Shown: positions 58,921 through 63,329 of the stretch, piece by piece | How positions within the stretch are numbered: the stretch's first letter is position 1 | Layout of the letters: each line of letters opens with the position of its first letter | Source: Candidatus Oscillochloris fontis | GTDB lineage: Bacteria > Chloroflexota > Chloroflexia > Chloroflexales > Chloroflexaceae | Direction: 5' to 3' | Assembly (NCBI RefSeq): GCF_004138135.1 | Contig: NZ_RYFD01000027.1 | Location: 1-63,329 of the forward strand | Length of the DNA: 63,329 nt | Notes under the pieces: model-generated | Database searches by the model: none | What the model was told of the DNA's origin: nothing | The model's input: only the letters and a program-made list of their open reading frames with translations | Position numbers and translations under genes: made by a program

Positions 58921-60351
58921 ATGCACCCATTACTTAGTCTTTCTGCGAGCCAGTTGGCTCAGGCCATCCAACAGGGTACATTTTCGCCCTCTACGGTGGT
59001 AGATGCCCATATTGCCCGTATCGAAGCGGTCAATCCGGCGCTGAATGCGGTGGTGCAGCAGCGTTTTGCGCGGGCACGCCAGGAGGCGCGTGAGGCCGAT
59101 GAGCGTGTGCGCCAGGGTGCGTCGCTTGGCCCGCTCCATGGTGTACCGATCACGATTAAAGAGGCGTTTGATGTGGCTGGTACGCCCGCAACCTGTGGCC
59201 TCTTGAGTGCCAAGGTGCATCTGCCGCAGCAGGATGCGGTGGCGGTGGCGCGGCTGAAGGCGGCGGGGGCGATTGTGTTGGGGAAGACTAATACGCCCGA
59301 TAATTGTTGGGATCAGGAGACGATCAGTTACCTCTTTGGGCGTACCAATAACCCCTGGGATCTGGCGCGTAGTCCCGGTGGCTCAACTGGGGGCGAGGCG
59401 GCGATCCTGGCGGCGGGTGGCTCGCCACTGGGCCTCGGCTCGGATATTGCCGGGAGCATCCGGCTGCCCGCTGCATGGTGCGGGATTGTCGGGCTACGCC
59501 CCACGAGTGGCCTGATCAACGAGGTGGGCTTCTGGCCGCCCTCGGTGGGTCGTCTCGCCGATCTGAATGCGGTTGGCCCGATGGCGCGCCGAGTCGAGGA
59601 TGTGGCACTCGCGTTTGCTATCCTTAGCGAGCAGCCTGCCCAACCCCTCGATAGCGCTTCGCTTGCGGGCCAGACCTTTGGCTTCTGGTTGGATGATGGT
59701 CTCATTCCCAGTAGTGGTGCGGTGCAGGGCGGGGTGAATGCCGCAGTGCGCGCCCTTACCGACAGCGGCATGCGTGCCCACCAAGCCGCCCCCGATCATC
59801 GCCGCTTGGCTGTGGCGGGCTGGTTGGCCAGGATCAATGAGGATGAGCGTGAGGCAATCTGCCGGGGCTTTGGTGGTGGTGAGCTTTGGTCGCCGCTGCG
59901 CGAATTGCAGAACAACCTCACCGATCAGCCGCGCATTGCCACCGGGGCGCTGCGTTATTGGCTCTCTTCCCACTATGGCTCGCTCCTGATGAATCGCCTG
60001 GGGGTTGATGGTCAAATCTGGCGCCACCAACTACGCGCCGAGTTTACCGAGCTTGTGGGTGAGGATGGCTTCGCGATCTGCCCGGTCTTCCCCACGACTG
60101 CCCCGCGTCACGGCTGGAGCGTCATCTTCCCGCTCACCATCAGCTATCAGACCTGGGTTAACCTGGCGGGTTTGCCCGCGCTGGTGGTGCCGGTCGGGCG
60201 TTCGGGGAATGGCATGCCGGTGGGGGTGCAATTGGTCGGTGCGCCCGGCACGGAGTGGACGTTACTCAAGGCGGGGTATGCGATCCAGCAGGCGTTGATG
60301 CCGGTGGCGATGAACTGTTTACACTTGGGAGAAAGCGGTTTCGCTGCTTGA
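58921..60351 (+). CDS. Amidase-signature-family hydrolase
   Basis: 476 residues from ATG 58921. Ser-cisSer-Lys triad: Lys80 (TIKEAFDV), Ser155 (GGSTGG) and Ser179 (DIAGSIRLPA). Glycine-rich signature around 150-185. It resembles fatty-acid-amide-hydrolase-like amidases rather than GatA: gatB/gatC are not nearby and the C-terminal half is diverged. Cytoplasmic. The TGA stop codon is the first three bases of a TGACGCAAAGG repeat. Confidence 0.88.
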   Translation: MHPLLSLSASQLAQAIQQGTFSPSTVVDAHIARIEAVNPALNAVVQQRFARARQEAREADERVRQGASLGPLHGVPITIKEAFDVAGTPATCGLLSAKVHLPQQDAVAVARLKAAGAIVLGKTNTPDNCWDQETISYLFGRTNNPWDLARSPGGSTGGEAAILAAGGSPLGLGSDIAGSIRLPAAWCGIVGLRPTSGLINEVGFWPPSVGRLADLNAVGPMARRVEDVALAFAILSEQPAQPLDSASLAGQTFGFWLDDGLIPSSGAVQGGVNAAVRALTDSGMRAHQAAPDHRRLAVAGWLARINEDEREAICRGFGGGELWSPLRELQNNLTDQPRIATGALRYWLSSHYGSLLMNRLGVDGQIWRHQLRAEFTELVGEDGFAICPVFPTTAPRHGWSVIFPLTISYQTWVNLAGLPALVVPVGRSGNGMPVGVQLVGAPGTEWTLLKAGYAIQQALMPVAMNCLHLGESGFAA

Positions 60352-60427
60352 CGCAAAGGCGCAAAGACGCAAAGGGTATGATTTGGAGGCTATATTGAAT
60401 CCTTTGCGCCTTTGCATCTTTGCGTCA
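60349..60427. repeat. TGACGCAAAGGCGCAAAG palindrome
   Basis: Arms TGACGCAAAGGCGCAAAG... and ...GCATCTTTGCGTCA around an AT-rich loop. Same family as 33216-33277. It overlaps the amidase stop codon and may terminate its transcript. Confidence 0.85.
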
Positions 60428-60460
60428 ATCCTGGGTGCCAGAGAAACTGTGAAATACAAA

Positions 60461-60492
60461 GAGCGCGATGACAATCACGTGTCATCGCGCTC
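60461..60492 (-). terminator. Terminator of the tRNA gene
   Basis: GAGCGCGATGACA (60461-60473) and its exact complement (60480-60492) form a 13-bp stem with a 6-base loop. Read on the minus strand it ends in TTTGTATTT, a T-run, 8 bases after the tRNA. Confidence 0.85.
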
Positions 60493-60500
60493 TCTGATTC

Positions 60501-60575
60501 TGGTAGCGGCGACAGGATTCGAACCTGTGACCTTCGGGTTATGAGCCCGACGAGCTGCCACTGCTCCACGCCGCG
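60501..60575 (-). tRNA. Initiator tRNA-fMet (CAT anticodon)
   Basis: 75 bases with encoded CCA. The minus strand begins CGCGGCGTGGAGCAG and contains CTCATAA as anticodon loop, flanked by the three G-C pairs (TCGGG / CCCGA) that mark initiators. Position 1 is C facing T at 72, an unpaired first acceptor pair, the other hallmark of bacterial initiator tRNA. The T-arm TTCGAAT is normal. Confidence 0.96.
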
Positions 60576-60621
60576 TCACCACAGGCAGTGTAGCAGGGTT
60601 CTAGGGTGGCGTCAAGAGAAG

Positions 60622-61257
60622 TTATGACAACAGATCGGCCACGATTCGATGTGTCACGCCGCGAAACTGGCCCCAGGCGCGCCAACTGCCACTGATCACC
60701 CGTGATTGGCTGGCGTCCAGGTGCTCCATAAAGGCGGCCTGAGCATAGAGTTGTGGGATCTCCACCTCTTCAAATGCCTCGATCCGCTCGTCGGGATCTT
60801 GCACCTGTAACTCGCCACTCAGTTCATCCAGTAAAAAGGCGAAGGTGAAGAAGGTAAAGTCATCACGGGGCGGCGTGGGGGCGCGGTAGGCGATCAGGCT
60901 GAGGAAGCGCCGCACCGCCACCTCTAGGCTGGTCTCCTCGGCTACCTCGCGCATCAGTGCTTCGGCAATCGGCTCGCCCGGATGGATGCCGCCAGTCAGC
61001 AGGCGCATCACGCCGGGCGGGTAGATCTCTTTGCGGCATGTGAGGATGCGCCCGTTGCGCCGCCGCAACACCATGCACACCTCGCCGATGCGGTCGGTCT
61101 TGATCAGTGGATCGAAGAGGCCATCGGGCAGATCGGCCAGGACGAGGCTGGGTTGGCCATAAGCCGTGGTCAGGTCATCAAGCTGCGCCAGGATCTCCTG
61201 GGGCAATCCGAGTTCGTCGCGGGTGACGTGGCGTACCGCGAGGGCTGAGTCGTGCAT
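60622..61257 (-). CDS. Nudix hydrolase
   Basis: 211 residues, GGAG upstream. Nudix box GGIHPGEPIAEALMREVAEETS (GX5EX7REVXEE), where the usual final Gly is Ser. Four putative zinc or strand residues of NADH pyrophosphatases are absent. The substrate (ADP-ribose, NADH, nucleotide) is unknown. Direct tandem repeats lie upstream. Confidence 0.85.
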   Translation of the reverse strand: MHDSALAVRHVTRDELGLPQEILAQLDDLTTAYGQPSLVLADLPDGLFDPLIKTDRIGEVCMVLRRRNGRILTCRKEIYPPGVMRLLTGGIHPGEPIAEALMREVAEETSLEVAVRRFLSLIAYRAPTPPRDDFTFFTFAFLLDELSGELQVQDPDERIEAFEEVEIPQLYAQAAFMEHLDASQSRVISGSWRAWGQFRGVTHRIVADLLS

Positions 61258-61280
61258 GGGTGTGGCTCCTCTCCGTAGAG

Positions 61281-61414
61281 TGTCCGCAGATGACGCACCG
61301 GATGATATGTCCGCAGATGACGCACCGGATGATATGTCCGCAGATGACGCAGATTACGCAGATTTTTAGGATAAAATAAAAACAATCTGCGTCATCTGCG
61401 TAATCTGCGGATAA
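61281..61414. repeat. 27-bp tandem repeats and CTGCG inverted repeat
   Basis: TGTCCGCAGATGACGCACCG + GATGATA occurs at 61281-61307 and 61308-61334; the start of a third unit at 61335 runs into CAGATTACGCAGATT. The opposite arm AATCTGCGTCATCTGCG... is at 61384-61414. The units relate to the repeat at 330-375. Only two full units, so no CRISPR. Confidence 0.8.
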
Positions 61415-61438
61415 ACATCTGTACCGGGGAGTCTGTGT

Positions 61439-62490
61439 ATGTCGGATGATCTCGCTACGACGCTTCAGCAACTCCGCGATCTGCTCGCTAAAGGTGTGTT
61501 GGACGCGGATGAGTATGCGCAGAAGCTTGATCGCCTGCGCAGTAAGTATACCCCCGCAGCGGTCAATGCGCTCCTCGCTGCCGATACTTTACAACCTGCC
61601 CCGGCGGGCAATACCCAGACCATCAAGGATGAGGCTAACGTCGGTGTTGCTGTTGCCGGGCACGTCTATGGCCACATCTTCATCAATGGCAAGCGCGACG
61701 CGGATGCCAGCACACTGATCGCCACCTACCTGACTCAAGTGGCGCGTTTGTGCGAGGTGATGCCGCTACAGGGGGTCTCCCACGAGCGCGAACGTGACGA
61801 TACGCTGCGCCTGGGGCTTGATCAGGTCTACACCCAGTTGGCGACGACGGCACTGTGTGATCGTGAGCAGTTTGCGGTTGCCGATCTGAGCAAAGAAGCG
61901 CTGGATGCCTATCTCCAAGCCCATACCGGGGCGGCGTGTATGCCCGCGCACCGGCGCACCACCTTCCGCAGCCTAGAGCCACACCGCACCGAGGGGATGC
62001 TGGCTGAGTATCGTAGCCCCGATCTCGAACAGACCAGCGCCGCAGATCTCTTGCAGATGGTTGCTACCTGGGAGGGCGATCACCTCACGCTGGTGTTCCA
62101 GGGGCCACAGATTGTCACCGAGGCTATCGCCGCGCAGCGCCATGTGGTATTGATGGGCGAACCCGGCGGGGGTAAGAGTACGGTCTTGCGCTACCTTGCC
62201 CGCCATTTGGCGCGTGCCGGGATCGAGGCGGCGTATGATCTGGCGGCGCATCTTGACGGCTGGGGCGAGCTTGGCCGCCTCTTGCCGATGGTTGTGCCGC
62301 TCTTACCCCTGGCGCGGCTGCTCCAGAGTAGCCCCAAGAATTGTGGCACGGCCAGCGATCTCTGGAACTACCTCGTTGACCACCTCCAACCCAAAGGCAC
62401 CGCCACCGGCCTCGCCGATGCGGTCTGGGCTGAAGTGGAGGCGGGGCATGTCATGCTGCTGCTCGATGGGCTGGACGAAGTGGCCGGACC
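61439..62490 (+). CDS. NACHT/STAND NTPase, interrupted at its Walker B region
   Basis: GGGGAG precedes ATG 61439. The N-terminal 30 residues (LRDLLAKGVLDADEYAQKLDRL) resemble a short SHOCT-like helix pair. A Gly-rich strand region and a helical region follow, then the NTPase with Walker A GEPGGGKST near residue 240 and Walker B LLLDGLDEVAG at the end (about 340-350). NACHT proteins of this size usually continue for hundreds of residues with a sensor region. Here the sequence changes abruptly at about 62490, and the last 14 codons (PLRPPEKSG...) come from another gene's DNA. Possibly a defence NTPase; its sensor part is not in this window. Confidence 0.8.
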
Positions 62491-63329
62491 TTTACGACCC
62501 CCGGAAAAATCTGGATGCCACTATAGGGGCTAAGGCAGAAACAACCTTGGCTATGACTGCGCAGCCCGATCAGGACTTGCGGGTGTACGGTTCAGTGGGC
62601 GTAGATTTGGATCCCGCTTCCGGTCAATATACTTGGTCGGACATTACGTTGGGCGAACTCTACGCAGACTACTATGGAGTTCCCCTAGCCTTCATTCGCG
62701 TCGGCAAATTTTCGGTTAACTGGGGGCAGGGTAGACTTTTTACACCCGGCGACATCATGGCCGACAGCGACGAGGGAACAGCCTTCCGCCTGAGCCTTCC
62801 AACCATGCTGTCCGGCATTTCGGCTATTGCGCTCGCCCAGAAGGATTTTTTTGCCGAGCCGAAGAATCCTTCCTACAGGGAGTTGGCCTACGGCCTGAGC
62901 GCCGACCTGGTGTTCGGTTATCTGAGAACAGGTTTCGGTGCCCGTTATAGGGGAGCCGAAGGGCTCAGAACAGTGTCGTCCCTAAAGACAGTACTCGGGG
63001 GAACTGATTTCTTTACAGACATCATTTTCAATTATTGCGACGGCGAATCCGACTTTGGGCTCCTTTCCGGGTTTTATCGTAGCTGGGGGAACTTGCTTTC
63101 CTATGGAGAGTATTATATCGACGCAACAATCCCGGGAAAGATCGGACATAGTGTCGGTCTTGCACTAGGCTACAGCGGCCTTTTCAGCAAGCCCCTGGAT
63201 GCCGGTGTAAAATGGTTGCACACATGGCAAGACGATTCGGGCTCCTTTACTGCCGGACTCGTTTGGCGTCATCGCTCCCATCTGAGTATAAGCGCTGCCG
63301 TGCCGATTACCTATGGAGCAGAGAGCACG
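62490..63329 (+). CDS. Partial outer-membrane beta-barrel protein (foreign sequence)
   Basis: An open frame without stop to the window end, read as LYDPRKNLDATIG...; it has no start here. It consists of alternating polar/hydrophobic strands ending in aromatic residues, with VGKFSVNWGQGRLFTPGDIM, which is typical of outer-membrane barrels of diderm bacteria (spirochaete-like by feel; not certain). Chloroflexota do not normally carry such porin-like proteins. GC is visibly lower and codon choice different (AGA, GTA, TCC). The join to the NACHT gene is out of frame and within a catalytic motif. Most likely an assembly chimera. Confidence 0.8.

Noticed and set aside
60622-61257. Nudix protein as the NrtR repressor for the palindrome at 21055
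   Set aside because: It lacks the C-terminal winged helix region expected of NrtR (the tail after the Nudix box is an ordinary Nudix fold), and it is 40 kb away.
61281-61414. Possible CRISPR array (27-bp direct repeats)
   Set aside because: Only two complete units, no unique spacers between them, and the same unit occurs as a dispersed intergenic repeat at 330-375. No cas genes.
62490-63329. Beta-barrel gene as a horizontally acquired gene of this organism
   Set aside because: The junction lies out of frame inside a Walker B motif without repeats or integration signs, and the product would need an outer membrane. A chimeric assembly is simpler, though not proven.

Overview
The window looks like a contig from a phototrophic-type Chloroflexota genome (Chloroflexales-like). 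This is an inference from several traits: high GC, very large STAND/cyclase/TPR regulators, many GAF/PAS histidine kinases, Pro/Thr-rich surface proteins with single membrane anchors, and intergenic spaces full of short palindromic repeats. Most genes are ordinary chromosomal ones: leuB, phoU, rpsO-pnp, a copper operon, a class A penicillin-binding protein beside a Ser/Thr kinase, a MaoC hydratase, an amidase, a Nudix hydrolase and an initiator tRNA.

Layout. 1-3.0 kb: repeats, a PepSY protein with a His/Glu/Asp tail, an Ala/Pro-rich exported protein and a ferric-reductase-like membrane protein. 3.0-11.7 kb: PBP1 (-), Ser/Thr kinase (+), STAND-BTAD regulator (+). 11.8-14.0 kb: small conserved protein, leuB, a nucleotidyltransferase antitoxin with a beheaded HEPN toxin, and a 72-aa Os1348/NHLP-like peptide. 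14.0-20.8 kb: a 1439-aa double-cyclase/ATPase/TPR protein, an anchored beta-helix protein, phoU. 21.1-28.3 kb: a nicotinamidase-like hydrolase, then a four-gene signalling operon (7TM-GAF-HTH protein, response regulator, hybrid kinase, REC-GGDEF protein). 28.9-33.2 kb: csoR-copZ-copA and a DUF190-CBS protein. 33.3-37.4 kb: MaoC, alpha/beta hydrolase, pnp, rpsO. 37.5-44.6 kb: two NarL-type two-component pairs and a GAF/PAS kinase. 44.6-47.0 kb: gene debris and an AT-richer island of unknown genes. 47.1-58.8 kb: an EFR1-type flavodoxin/ferredoxin, then a complete type I Wadjet system (JetA, B, C, D). 58.9-62.5 kb: amidase, tRNA-fMet, Nudix, NACHT NTPase.

The most interesting region is the Wadjet locus. 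Both gaps in the jetABCD order have been colonised. Between jetB and jetC lies a MNT/HEPN toxin-antitoxin module whose toxin lost its first part next to an intact TnpB insertion. Between jetC and jetD lies an oppositely oriented, AT-rich restriction-modification cassette (a 57-codon HTH-like ORF, a C5 methyltransferase and a PD-(D/E)XK endonuclease). All four jet genes stay intact, so the locus is a layered defence island. A second MNT antitoxin near leuB also has a broken HEPN partner, this time keeping only the N-terminus.

At least two families of short mobile-type repeats (about 72 bp and 136 bp) recur. Several repeats begin with TGA or TAG and supply the stop codon of the gene before them.

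The last ~840 bases do not fit the rest. At about 62,490 the NACHT gene stops abruptly in its Walker B region and continues in another frame as an outer-membrane beta-barrel protein with different base composition. This is most simply an assembly chimera with a diderm bacterium, and nothing after 62,490 should be attributed to this organism without proof.
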